A program made the translations under genes and the position numbers. The notes beneath the pieces were generated by a model. That model worked only from the letters and a program-made list of their open reading frames with translations. It had not been told where the DNA came from and did no database searches. A stretch of 59,097 nt of DNA. Source: Croceicoccus bisphenolivorans. Lineage in GTDB: Bacteria; Pseudomonadota; Alphaproteobacteria; Sphingomonadales; Sphingomonadaceae. The stretch is from positions 1 to 59,097 of the forward strand of contig NZ_LRSE01000017.1 in NCBI RefSeq assembly GCF_001634625.1. Direction: 5' to 3'. This document shows, piece after piece, positions 9,035-17,463 of the stretch (the stretch's first letter is position 1; each line of letters begins with the position of its first letter).

Positions 9035-10364
9035 TGTTCAAATTTCCGAAGAAGCGGGTGTCGACGTCGCCGGCACGGAATCGCGGATCAGCCGCGATAA
9101 TGGCGTGAAGCCCAGCTGTTGAATCCATGCCTTCTAGCTCGAATACCGATAAGGCAGCAGTCAGGCGCTCAATAGCCTCGGCTCGGTCGTTGCCATGGAC
9201 AATGAGCTTCCCGGCGAGGGAGTCGTAAAAGGGCGGGACGAGGCCGCCATTGAATATATGGGTATCGACGCGTATGCCTTCGCCCGCCGGCCACTTGGCC
9301 GATGCGGCGCGCCCGGGCGAGGGCTGGAAATCTTCGCGCCAGTTTTCGGCGTTGATGCGCACCTCAATGGCATGACCGCGAGGCCGTATCATCTCCTGTG
9401 TCAGCGCCAATTTGCTACCGGCTGCTACTAACAGCTGTTGCTCAATCAGATCGACGCCGGTGATCGCTTCCGTTACGGGATGCTCTACCTGGATACGCGC
9501 ATTCATCTCTAGGAAATAAAAATCGAAAGTAACGGCATCTACCAGAAATTCGACCGTACCTGCTCCTCGATATGCCAGAAACTTGGCCAAATCGACCGCC
9601 GCCTGCTCGATAGCCGTGCGCTTGTCATCGGGAAGAAGGGCTGCTGGAGCTTCCTCGACCAGCTTCTGGAAGCGGCGCTGTATCGAACAGTCGCGCGTGC
9701 CCAGATGAATCGCATTCACACCATCGCCAAGCACCTGCACTTCGATATGCCGGCCGCTCGTGATAAAGCGCTCGACGTAGATGCGTGGATCCCCGAAGGA
9801 AGCCTGCGCTTCAGCCATGGCAAGATCGATCTGACCATCTAGCTGCGATTCATTATCGACTCTTTTCATTCCCTTACCGCCGCCCCCGGACACAGCTTTG
9901 AGCAATAGCGGATAGCCCGTTTCCTGCGCGCGCCTTCGCGCTTCCTCCTTATCGCCTGCCTCACCGCCCGGGACCACCGGGAGGCCCGCTTCGATGCCGA
10001 CCTTACGCGCCATCAGCTTGTCACCCATTGCCTCGAGGCTGGATGAGGAAGGGCCGACGAAAGCGATCCCCGCTTCCGCGCAAGCACGGGCAAGGCCCAC
10101 ATTTTCGGAGAGAAAGCCATAGCCGGGGTGCAGCGCATCCGCCCCACTTAGTTTGGTCGCGGCGATCACCTTGGCAACGTCGAGATAGCTTTGCGCCGAG
10201 GGAGCCGGACCGACCTTTACGATATGATCCGCCAGCCATGCGGCCGCGCTATTCAGATCCGCTTCGGACGCCCCAAGGACAGTCTCGATGCCCAGACGCT
10301 TTGCTGTGCGAATAACTCTAAAAGCGATTTCGCCGCGATTGGCAATGAGGAGACGCCTGATCAT
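9027..10364 (-). CDS. Biotin carboxylase subunit
   Basis: 445 residues with the full biotin carboxylase layout: N-terminal RRLLIANRGEIAFRVIRTAK, the HPGYGFLSEN loop, the ATP-grasp glycine loop GGGGKGMK, and EMNARIQVEHPVTE. It carboxylates the biotin on the carrier protein using ATP and bicarbonate. The start at 10364 is chosen over 10442 because it begins at the conserved MIRRLLIANRGE and overlaps the carrier stop by four bases. It is part of the catabolic operon, so it is unlikely to be the housekeeping acetyl-CoA carboxylase subunit. Confidence 0.88.
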   Translation of the reverse strand: MIRRLLIANRGEIAFRVIRTAKRLGIETVLGASEADLNSAAAWLADHIVKVGPAPSAQSYLDVAKVIAATKLSGADALHPGYGFLSENVGLARACAEAGIAFVGPSSSSLEAMGDKLMARKVGIEAGLPVVPGGEAGDKEEARRRAQETGYPLLLKAVSGGGGKGMKRVDNESQLDGQIDLAMAEAQASFGDPRIYVERFITSGRHIEVQVLGDGVNAIHLGTRDCSIQRRFQKLVEEAPAALLPDDKRTAIEQAAVDLAKFLAYRGAGTVEFLVDAVTFDFYFLEMNARIQVEHPVTEAITGVDLIEQQLLVAAGSKLALTQEMIRPRGHAIEVRINAENWREDFQPSPGRAASAKWPAGEGIRVDTHIFNGGLVPPFYDSLAGKLIVHGNDRAEAIERLTAALSVFELEGMDSTAGLHAIIAADPRFRAGDVDTRFFGNLNNG

Positions 10365-10834
10365 TTGACGAGCATCAAAATGGCGCCGGCATCTACCATC
10401 GCGCCATTCTCGACTAAGATTTCCGCGATCTCGCCTGCACAAGCTGCGGGGACGGGATTGAAGAGCTTCATGGTCTCGATGATACCGACATTGGATTCTG
10501 CCTCGACGCTGCTGCCGACCTCAACGAAGTATGCAGTTCCAGGAGCTGGGGAGCGGTAAAAGACGCCAGGCAAAGGTGCGCGAATGGCATGCATGCCTTC
10601 GGGAACCGGGATTTCTTCCTGACCCGACTGGGCAGTCGCCCCGGCAGGCGACGCTTCGTCTTCGAGCGACCACGCCTGGCTCCAGCCTTCCCCTTGACCT
10701 TCTCCTGCATCGGCCCTGCTGACGCGAAGCCGATAGCGATCGGTTCGGATGTCCAACCGATCATATTGACTGCCTTTCAGGATTGTGACGATTTCGTTCA
10801 CATCCTCAGGACTTAGAGGCAGATCACCTTTCAC
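10361..10834 (-). CDS. Biotin carboxyl carrier protein
   Basis: 157 residues of AccB-like layout: an N-terminal helical segment, a Pro/Ala/Glu-rich linker, and a C-terminal biotinyl domain. The biotinylated Lys is in IIETMKLFNPV, close to the standard AMKM context but with Thr for Ala. It carries carboxybiotin between the two enzyme subunits downstream. It starts with GTG, overlapping the TGA of the UPF0261 gene by four bases. Confidence 0.85.
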   Translation of the reverse strand: MKGDLPLSPEDVNEIVTILKGSQYDRLDIRTDRYRLRVSRADAGEGQGEGWSQAWSLEDEASPAGATAQSGQEEIPVPEGMHAIRAPLPGVFYRSPAPGTAYFVEVGSSVEAESNVGIIETMKLFNPVPAACAGEIAEILVENGAMVDAGAILMLVK

Positions 10835-12123
10835 GCATGCACTCCGATCTTGAGATAATCGCGGGCCGCGAGAATGATGCGGTCAGCAAACACTTCATCA
10901 TTAAAGTGAGCATCCACCGCTTCGACCGGAATAGCGCTGGGAATGACTTTGCGAAGATATTCGGCGAAGGGGCCGGGCACATTGATATCGTGGAGATGCC
11001 CTTCCGGGCTGTCATGGCTGGAAAAGCCGCCCAACGGTACGAAAAAGCGTACAGGTCCTTTCGCTTCAATGACCATTTTGGCATAGTGATCGGCCAGATT
11101 TCGTAGCTCCTGCATCTGTGTGCGAACAGCAGTCAGCGCAGCATTATGCATGTGATAGCGCGTGCCTGGGAACCGCTTCTTAGCCTCCGCTAACGGCCCG
11201 CCGATGATGAAATCGGCATTGCCGGGAGCCAAGATCGTCGGAATGCCCTTTCGCAGCGCCGCCATCGCACGCTCAGGACCACCATCTGTAAGGCCGCCGT
11301 GAAGATGGTCGACGATTTCTGTTGCCGACAAATCGAGCACTAGAGCGACATCACGTCCTTCAACGATCGCATCGAGGGTTCCGCCGCCGCCGCCAGCACA
11401 ATGGAACACCATGACTTCGTTGCCGTCGTCCTGAAGCGCTTCCCTTACACGTCGAACTGATGCTTCGGTAGTACCCAATGTGGTCATAAGAACGAGAGGT
11501 CGATCTTCCCTCTGTGCGGCAGGGTCATAACCCTTCGCCATGCCAGCAATAGCGAGCGCGGCGTTGCGATAGACATCGCGGCTGATCGAATTGATGCCTG
11601 AGACATCCGTGACGGCATTGGACATTATGATGTCCTTCGCCCCTACGAATGGTGCAGTGAACCCCGACGCCATGGTGGAGACCATCAACTTGGGAAGACC
11701 ATAGGGAAAGGCCTTCATGACCGCTGTGCCAAGCGTTGTTCCCATCGACCCGCCGATAGAGATAATGCCGGAGAAGGGTTGCGCCTCATGATGATGAAGG
11801 GCAACTCGGATAGCACCCTCGATCATCACAGCCTGGCATTTGCCCTCATGACCAAGCGCACGCACTCTCTCAATGCTCCACCCCGCCGCTTCAGCAACCT
11901 CTTCGGGTGGAATCTCGGGGCTTCCGACCGTACGCCGCACGCTTGGATCGAGATGGACTATTTCGCATCCAGCTTCTTCAAGGCAGGTTCTGAGAAAACG
12001 TCCCTCGAATTCTTTCGTGTCGTGGGTGACGATCATCAGAACAAGTGGCTTCTTTCCAACCATCCTCTTCTCCATTATAGCCCGCTGATTTGCGCACGCT
12101 GATAGACCGGCTCCATCATTCAA
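10831..12123 (-). CDS. Tm-1-like ATP-binding protein (UPF0261)
   Basis: 430 residues of the UPF0261/Tm-1 family. The two-domain pattern is clear: VLMIVTHDTKEFE at the N-terminus, GIISIGGSMGTT, a repeated Rossmann-like half starting RPLVLMTTLGTTEASV, and a glycine run AGGGGGTLD. The tomato Tm-1 homologue binds ATP; no reaction is firmly established for bacterial members. It sits between BKACE and the biotin carrier with four-base overlaps at both ends, so it is probably needed in the pathway. The Acv and Hpe pathways begin with phosphorylation by a PEP-synthase-like enzyme, which is absent here. Substituting for it is an untested idea. Confidence 0.78.
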   Translation of the reverse strand: MNDGAGLSACANQRAIMEKRMVGKKPLVLMIVTHDTKEFEGRFLRTCLEEAGCEIVHLDPSVRRTVGSPEIPPEEVAEAAGWSIERVRALGHEGKCQAVMIEGAIRVALHHHEAQPFSGIISIGGSMGTTLGTAVMKAFPYGLPKLMVSTMASGFTAPFVGAKDIIMSNAVTDVSGINSISRDVYRNAALAIAGMAKGYDPAAQREDRPLVLMTTLGTTEASVRRVREALQDDGNEVMVFHCAGGGGGTLDAIVEGRDVALVLDLSATEIVDHLHGGLTDGGPERAMAALRKGIPTILAPGNADFIIGGPLAEAKKRFPGTRYHMHNAALTAVRTQMQELRNLADHYAKMVIEAKGPVRFFVPLGGFSSHDSPEGHLHDINVPGPFAEYLRKVIPSAIPVEAVDAHFNDEVFADRIILAARDYLKIGVHA

Positions 12124-13007
12124 GAATTCGGGGTACTCAGGCCGAGGATCTCACGCGCCTCTGCGGAAGATGCGATGTCAATCCCCAGTTCCGTCGCGAT
12201 GCGGCGGGTTCGAGCCACGAGCTGTTCATTGGTCGCTAACTGCCCGCGGCTATAGTAAAGATTGTCCTCTAGGCCGACGCGCACGTGTCCGCCCAACAGC
12301 ATAGCCTGTGTGGTCGCGGGCAGCTGCGCCGCCCCAATCGCCGACACACAGAAAATCGACTGCGGCGGCAAAGCCGCGATCATTGCCGCTAGGATATCGT
12401 GACTATAGGGCATGGCGCCTTGAAAGCCCTTGTCTGCGCCCAGGACCATATTGATGTAGTAGGGAGGCTTGTCATAGCCTTTCTGAATGAGTCGTGTTAC
12501 ATCCTGCAATATATGGGTTGGTGAAAATACCTCCCATTCAGGCTTGATGCCCCTGTCCGTCATACGCTGCACCAGCGTTTCGCAGCGGCTGGGCGGCGTG
12601 ATTACGCATATTTCCCGTCCGCCATGGACGTCGACGAAGGTCATGCCATCGAAGGTCGCCATCTCCGCACCGGCTTCGCAGCCCTTTAGTCGTTCCTCGA
12701 AGCTTGATTCGAACAATCCGTCCGGCCTCTCGACAAGCATGTCACCGCTTGATCCGCCCCCGGTGGAATTGTTTATAATGATGTCGCAGCAATCGCGAAT
12801 ACGTCCGTTAATATCACGGTAAATATCCGCGTTACAAGTTGCGCCATCATCCGGCCTACGAGCGTGAAGCGCAGCAACTGCTGCCCCTTCCTTGTAAGAT
12901 GCGTATACGGAAGCTGCAATTTCATCGGGTTGCGTGGGAAGAAGCGAACTCTGCTTCTTGGATGCCATGCCGCCCGTAGGAGCAACGGTGATAATCAGCT
13001 TGCTCAC
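12120..13007 (-). CDS. Beta-keto acid cleavage enzyme (BKACE, DUF849)
   Basis: 295 residues of the BKACE family, which react a beta-keto acid with acetyl-CoA to give acetoacetate and a new acyl-CoA. Family blocks are visible: EGAAVAALHAR, INNSTGGG, and GGHVRVGLEDNLYY. In this context it would convert 4-hydroxybenzoylacetate to 4-hydroxybenzoyl-CoA, like VceA with vanilloyl acetate in SYK-6. The metal motif is unusual: the family HxH is AxH here (Ala46, His48), and the GxGR-x-Q block reads GAAQ. Whether zinc is still bound is open. The start overlaps the thioesterase stop (ATGA). Confidence 0.85.
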   Translation of the reverse strand: MSKLIITVAPTGGMASKKQSSLLPTQPDEIAASVYASYKEGAAVAALHARRPDDGATCNADIYRDINGRIRDCCDIIINNSTGGGSSGDMLVERPDGLFESSFEERLKGCEAGAEMATFDGMTFVDVHGGREICVITPPSRCETLVQRMTDRGIKPEWEVFSPTHILQDVTRLIQKGYDKPPYYINMVLGADKGFQGAMPYSHDILAAMIAALPPQSIFCVSAIGAAQLPATTQAMLLGGHVRVGLEDNLYYSRGQLATNEQLVARTRRIATELGIDIASSAEAREILGLSTPNS

Positions 13008-13447
13008 GACGAAACACCTTCATGGATGGAGGGAGTGGAAAGCGCGGACACGATTTCAGGGGGCAATGGAATGCCTCGCAATCTTCCGCTCTCCTGGTCG
13101 ATGGCAGACCAAACGCGCTTTTCGAATGCCTCGATCGCCAGATCCTCACCTCTGAAGACGCGATGTGACACCTCAAAACTACTACGGCCAATCTTGGGAA
13201 CGGAGGTATGCACCTGAATTTCTTCACCAAACCGACTGGGAATATAAAAACGGGCTCCGGTATCCACCATCGGAAAACCAACAATCCCGTACCTCTCAAT
13301 CATAGCGCGCTTGTCAATACCGGTCACCATGCGAAAAATCGCGGCGGTGCAGCTGTCAAACATTCGGAAATACTGGGGATAATAAACTATCCCGGCGGGA
13401 TCGCAATCACCCCAACTTATCTCAACGGAGATTTTATTTACAAACAT
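13004..13447 (-). CDS. 4-hydroxybenzoyl-CoA thioesterase-like hotdog enzyme
   Basis: 147 residues of the 4HBT hotdog family. The diagnostic WGDCDPAGIVYYPQYFRMFD carries the catalytic Asp (Asp16, aligning with Asp17 of the Pseudomonas CBS-3 enzyme). It would hydrolyse an aroyl-CoA made by the adjacent BKACE to the free acid and CoA, the role of VceB in SYK-6. The resemblance to the 4-hydroxybenzoyl-CoA type and the nearby pobA favour 4-hydroxybenzoyl-CoA. An in-frame GTG at 13462 is an alternative start. Confidence 0.87.
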   Translation of the reverse strand: MFVNKISVEISWGDCDPAGIVYYPQYFRMFDSCTAAIFRMVTGIDKRAMIERYGIVGFPMVDTGARFYIPSRFGEEIQVHTSVPKIGRSSFEVSHRVFRGEDLAIEAFEKRVWSAIDQESGRLRGIPLPPEIVSALSTPSIHEGVSS

Positions 13448-13495
13448 GAGGGCATGTCTCACGCTATGCCGGACGCCGGACGTGTCGGCGCCGAA

Positions 13496-14179
13496 TTAAA
13501 CCAGTTCGAATTGAGATATTAGACCGTTTTGCAGGCCTAGTCTCATCAGACGCCCGCCTGCATCTAGCAACAGTTCATCGTCCCTCGCGTCCTTCAACGT
13601 CGCCGTGGCCACGCCAGCCTCTCTAAGCGAGCCAATCGCGTCTTCATGCGAACTGGAACGCGTCCCACCGGTGCTGCCCATTTGCAATTGAGCGGCAAGA
13701 TACTGCCTTGCATTTGCGCCATGCTCATGGGCCAGCGCTGCTTGGAAAGCCTGAAACGCGGCTCGCTGAGTAACGTGAGCGCCCAAGCGCGGTAATTTAC
13801 TCGTTCCATAGTTGACAGGCCAAGTCGCTGCTTTCAGGCGACGAATCCGATTACCTTCACACTCATATATGATAAAGAACTTCACCGTCATCATGTCGCC
13901 TGGCGCCAACGGTCCAAACGGAAAGTCTGGCCGCGACTTTAGTGCATGAAAATCCATGTCGATCTCACGAAAATGACCCGACGGGCCATCAAAGCCTGTG
14001 ATAGGCCGAAATATCTCACGGATACCATTTCGAACGAAATGGAACAAATTCAACCATTCATCGCGGCCCGTCACCGTTTGACCGCCATCCTCCCAGACCA
14101 CATCCTCCGTAAACCATTGATCCACGAGATTAACGTAATCCCCGGAATTGAATGCATCTATATATGTGGTGAAATCCAT
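13496..14179 (-). CDS. NTF2/SnoaL-like protein, possible dehydratase or lyase
   Basis: 227 residues. The N-terminal two thirds have the cone-shaped SnoaL/NTF2 pattern (FNSGDYVNLVDQWFTEDVVWEDGGQ, then GRDEWLNLFHFVR), with a further domain of about 80 residues. The ATG at 14179 is preferred to a TTG at 14194. Sphingomonad diarylpropane lyases (LdpA/LsdE) that make lignostilbenes belong to this fold and have similar size. Lying between stilbene-oxygenase and thioesterase genes, it may produce the stilbene by elimination, for example by dehydrating 1,2-bis(4-hydroxyphenyl)-2-propanol. The function is inference; the fold is well supported. Confidence 0.65.
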   Translation of the reverse strand: MDFTTYIDAFNSGDYVNLVDQWFTEDVVWEDGGQTVTGRDEWLNLFHFVRNGIREIFRPITGFDGPSGHFREIDMDFHALKSRPDFPFGPLAPGDMMTVKFFIIYECEGNRIRRLKAATWPVNYGTSKLPRLGAHVTQRAAFQAFQAALAHEHGANARQYLAAQLQMGSTGGTRSSSHEDAIGSLREAGVATATLKDARDDELLLDAGGRLMRLGLQNGLISQFELV

Positions 14180-14218
14180 TGTTTTAATTCCCAACTGGTA
14201 AGTTTGATTAGACTTGGT

Positions 14219-15616
14219 TTAAATCGGAAACTGTCCTGGCAGGGTTTCAACTGTAATCCAGCGAGTTTCAGTAAAACTATCGATCCCCTGTTTGCCTCCG
14301 AACCGGCCATAGCCAGACGCTCCGGTACCCCCGAAAGGCATCTGCGGCTCGTCATGAACCGTGGGCCCATTGATATGACAGATGCCTGATTTGATCCTCT
14401 TCGCGAGCATCAACCCCTTTGCGATATCGCGTGTGAAGATAGCCGCAGAAAGCCCGTATTGGCTGTCATTGGCAATCTCCACCGCTTGGTCGGCATCGCG
14501 AGCACGGATTAAGGCCACGACCGGGCCGAAGCTCTCGTCGCGATAGAGATCCATTGCGGGAGTTACGCCATCAAGCACGATGGCAGACATCACCACATTG
14601 TCCCCTTTTCCGCCCGTCAAGATCTTGGCACCTTTCTCGATCGCATCGTCAACCAACTCGTTGACGCGGTTCACAGTGCTCATGTCGACCACCGAACCCA
14701 GCGGCGCCTTCCCTTCACGCGGGTCGCTCGCGACAAGGGTCGCCGTCTTTGATGCAAACTTTTCCGCAAAAGCCTCTGCGACTGCGTCAACCACGATAAT
14801 TCGCTCGGTGCTCATGCAAATTTGGCCTTGGTTCATAAACGCACCAAAAGCTGCCGCCTTGACGGCTTCGTCGAGATCGGCATCTTCCAGAATCAGGAGC
14901 GGCGCCTTACCGCCAAGCTCGAGCAGGCAAGGTTTAAGATTTTCCGCCGCCCGACGAGCGATAATCCGACCGACATGGGTGCTGCCAGTAAAGTTGATAC
15001 GCTTGATCTCTGGCGCGTCGATCAGCGCGCCGACTACTTCTGCAGCATCTTCTGGCGCATTAGTCACGATATTTACTACCGACTCGGGAAACCCCGCGTC
15101 AGCGAAGGCCTCGACGATAAGCGCGTGGGTATTTGGACATAATTCACTAGCTTTGAGGATCACCGAGTTCCCACAGGCAAGCGGCACCGCGATAGCACGA
15201 ACGCCGAGAATAATCGGTGCGTTCCAAGGTGCTATCCCAAGCACGACCCCGACAGGTTCCTTCATCACAAGGGCCAGACAGCCGGGCTTGTCCGAAGGAA
15301 TTACTTCACCGCATATTTGAGTAGTCAGCGCTGCCGCTTCTCGGACTATACCGGCAGCAAGTTCCAGATTGAACAATGCCCAACCACGTGTGGACCCAGT
15401 CTCTTGCATCATCGAAGCAACAAACTGGTCCTTGCGGGCCTCCAAGGCCGATGCCGCCCGCAGCAGAACCATGCGACGAGTGTTGGGACCCAGCGCTGCC
15501 CAGACCTTTTGACCTTCGGCAGCCCTATTGCCTAAGTTCGGAATGTCAGCGGCCTGCATAGCCTCAGCCGAGGATGCTACTTCGCCAGTGAGTGGATTGA
15601 TTCGTTCAAACCGCAT
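14219..15616 (-). CDS. Aromatic aldehyde dehydrogenase (vanillin dehydrogenase-like)
   Basis: 465 residues of the NAD(P)-dependent ALDH superfamily. The general-base Glu is in LLELGGKAPL and the nucleophile Cys in NQGQICMSTERI; the C-terminal PFGGTGASGYGRFGGKQG segment resembles vanillin and salicylaldehyde dehydrogenases. It would oxidise the aldehyde released by the oxygenase two genes upstream, for example 4-hydroxybenzaldehyde to 4-hydroxybenzoate. A purine-rich ribosome site (GAGGTGG) precedes the ATG. Domain identity is secure; the substrate is inferred. Confidence 0.85.
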   Translation of the reverse strand: MRFERINPLTGEVASSAEAMQAADIPNLGNRAAEGQKVWAALGPNTRRMVLLRAASALEARKDQFVASMMQETGSTRGWALFNLELAAGIVREAAALTTQICGEVIPSDKPGCLALVMKEPVGVVLGIAPWNAPIILGVRAIAVPLACGNSVILKASELCPNTHALIVEAFADAGFPESVVNIVTNAPEDAAEVVGALIDAPEIKRINFTGSTHVGRIIARRAAENLKPCLLELGGKAPLLILEDADLDEAVKAAAFGAFMNQGQICMSTERIIVVDAVAEAFAEKFASKTATLVASDPREGKAPLGSVVDMSTVNRVNELVDDAIEKGAKILTGGKGDNVVMSAIVLDGVTPAMDLYRDESFGPVVALIRARDADQAVEIANDSQYGLSAAIFTRDIAKGLMLAKRIKSGICHINGPTVHDEPQMPFGGTGASGYGRFGGKQGIDSFTETRWITVETLPGQFPI

Positions 15617-15676
15617 GTTTCCACCTCTTTAGTGGTAAATAGAAGATCAATGGAGAAAGCAGGCCGTCCCTACGAA

Positions 15677-16027
15677 TCAGAAATTAAATCTAGCTCGAAT
15701 TCCGTAAGTCCGAGGAGCTTCAAGTGTAACTACAGGAAGACCGACGATTGGTTGTACAAACGAGGTCGCCTTTAACGTCTCGTTCTCGATATTATCGATA
15801 TACACAGCAACAGAGTAGCGGTTTTCAGGGCCGCGCCATGTCAAACTCGCATTCGACATCATATATCCTTGCTGAGCGAGATCGTCCAGCGGGTAGGCGT
15901 CGTTATAGGCTGTCAGTCGTTCGTTTTCGGGACCAAAGAACCATTCGTTCCCGACGATCGCGGAAAATTCCGTGAGTGCTGCGCGCATTGACGCCTCAGT
16001 CACGCCGTTAGGCAATATCATGGTCAT
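15677..16027 (-). pseudogene. TonB-dependent receptor, C-terminal remnant
   Basis: 116 codons encode the last beta-strands of a TonB-dependent outer membrane receptor, ending APRTYGIRARFNF with the usual C-terminal Phe. Strand pairs such as MSNASLTWRGPENRYSVAVYI fit the sphingomonad family. The plug domain and most of the barrel (about 600 residues) are missing. Its ATG overlaps the oxygenase TGA (ATGA), so the remnant is still translationally coupled. An intact receptor gene probably stood here and importing the aromatic substrate would have been its role. Confidence 0.75.
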
Positions 16028-17463
16028 ACTCCCGGAACCCAAGTCGTGTGAAAGGCGCTCCTGAGACGAATCGGCAATCGGGCCGTTGCAAGCGGCCCCT
16101 CGGAGATGGCGCGCGCGTCGAAGATCAGCAGATCGGAACGGTTTTGGTCATGTCGATCGGCGATATTGATATACCAACCTTCATCTTCGCCAGGCCCGCG
16201 CGGGATGAACGCGCCCTCCTGGAAGCTAGTCTCGTCAGTCCCGTGATAGGTTTGGACTTCGCCGGTCGTCAGATCGATTTTGCCGATCATGTTAGCGCCC
16301 ATGTAGGTAGGGCCGGCCATCAATATCCGCCTCTCCGGATCCACCATTGAGATATAGGCGTAGCGATAATCCCGACCGACGCATCGCGGATCGATGAGCG
16401 GCAGCTCACCGCCATATGGGGCCAAACTCTTCGATGAGAATCCTCCATCGACGGCGTTCGACGTCATGTCGAAAGACCAACGCGTGGGATAGGGGACGCC
16501 ATCCTGAGGATCCGCGGCCGATCCTGCGATGTCGCCGATGTAGGGGAAGCCATTCCGCTTGGAGATCATCATATCGAGATGGACTATTGTGCCTTCGTTA
16601 AAGCCGTTGATGACGTGAAAGCCACACGACGTAGGCACTTTGAACCATCGGATATCGGTCGTACTGCCGGCTCGCGGCATAATGCCAACCCAACTAGGCA
16701 AACTCCCGTCCCACTTCCAATGATCCCCACCTGCCTTCAAGCGCTCGGGATCCATTGTCGTCGGAAAGATTGGAAAGATCACGTAATCAGTCGTGATCGC
16801 GAAGTCATGGACCATCCCGACATATGGGGGATCGAACCACTCTTCTTTAACAAGATTCCCACTTTTGTCCTCGATCAGGAAGCACATTGGCGACGAACCA
16901 TCACCTTCACATTCATAGCTAAACAGAAGAAGCTCACCCGTAACGGGGTCTATCTTCGGGTGGGCTGTAACTGTTTTACTTTTAAGCTGCCCATTCCAAG
17001 TGAAATCGCCCAAGGTGGCTAGAGTGTCCGGATCGACAGCCATCGGCACATGGTCCTCCTTGAGCACCAGGAGACGGCCAGCGTGCCAAATTGGCGCGGT
17101 ATTTGCGGTCCCTCGGCTTTTCCCGGCGACTTCAGGTTTATCAGTCCACGGATTGCGATATTTCCCATAGAGAGAACGTCGGGCAGCCCGCTCAGCTTTC
17201 CATCTTTCGGTCTGAATATAGCGCATCTTGAAATCGACATGGCCGTTCTCGAAGTTAAACATCGAGATCATCCCGTCCCCATTCACGTAAATGTCGTCTC
17301 CCAGATATGGCGGATATTGGGGATCCGGGCCGGAGCGATACCATCTACCATTAAGATCCGGGGGAACATCACCCTCCACCTCAAGATCATATATATCGCA
17401 TTCAATTCTACTTGGAGTGTTGTATCCACTGAAAGAGAGACCGTCAGGAAATAGCTTAGTCAT
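16024..17463 (-). CDS. RPE65-family oxygenase (lignostilbene/isoeugenol type)
   Basis: 479 residues. The four His ligands of the non-haem iron are His168 (TAHPK), His219 (MVHDF), His283 (GFHVIN) and His472 (SAFHTTW). The N-terminal half follows lignostilbene dioxygenases and isoeugenol monooxygenase closely (RYIQTERWKAERAARRSLYG). Tyr102 and Lys135 line up with Tyr101 and Lys134 of LsdA, which hold the phenolic hydroxyl of 4-hydroxystilbenes. The enzyme should cleave a 4-hydroxyaryl alkene to carbonyl products. It is the first gene of the operon and likely sets the substrate class. A 4-hydroxystilbene is favoured, but an isoeugenol-like alkene is possible. Confidence 0.88.
   Translation of the reverse strand: MTKLFPDGLSFSGYNTPSRIECDIYDLEVEGDVPPDLNGRWYRSGPDPQYPPYLGDDIYVNGDGMISMFNFENGHVDFKMRYIQTERWKAERAARRSLYGKYRNPWTDKPEVAGKSRGTANTAPIWHAGRLLVLKEDHVPMAVDPDTLATLGDFTWNGQLKSKTVTAHPKIDPVTGELLLFSYECEGDGSSPMCFLIEDKSGNLVKEEWFDPPYVGMVHDFAITTDYVIFPIFPTTMDPERLKAGGDHWKWDGSLPSWVGIMPRAGSTTDIRWFKVPTSCGFHVINGFNEGTIVHLDMMISKRNGFPYIGDIAGSAADPQDGVPYPTRWSFDMTSNAVDGGFSSKSLAPYGGELPLIDPRCVGRDYRYAYISMVDPERRILMAGPTYMGANMIGKIDLTTGEVQTYHGTDETSFQEGAFIPRGPGEDEGWYINIADRHDQNRSDLLIFDARAISEGPLATARLPIRLRSAFHTTWVPGV

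Noticed and set aside
9027..10834. Biotin carboxylase and carrier as housekeeping acetyl-CoA carboxylase (accB/accC)
   Set aside because: They are translationally coupled to a pyruvate-carboxylase-type carboxyltransferase and BKACE in a catabolic operon, not to accA/accD.
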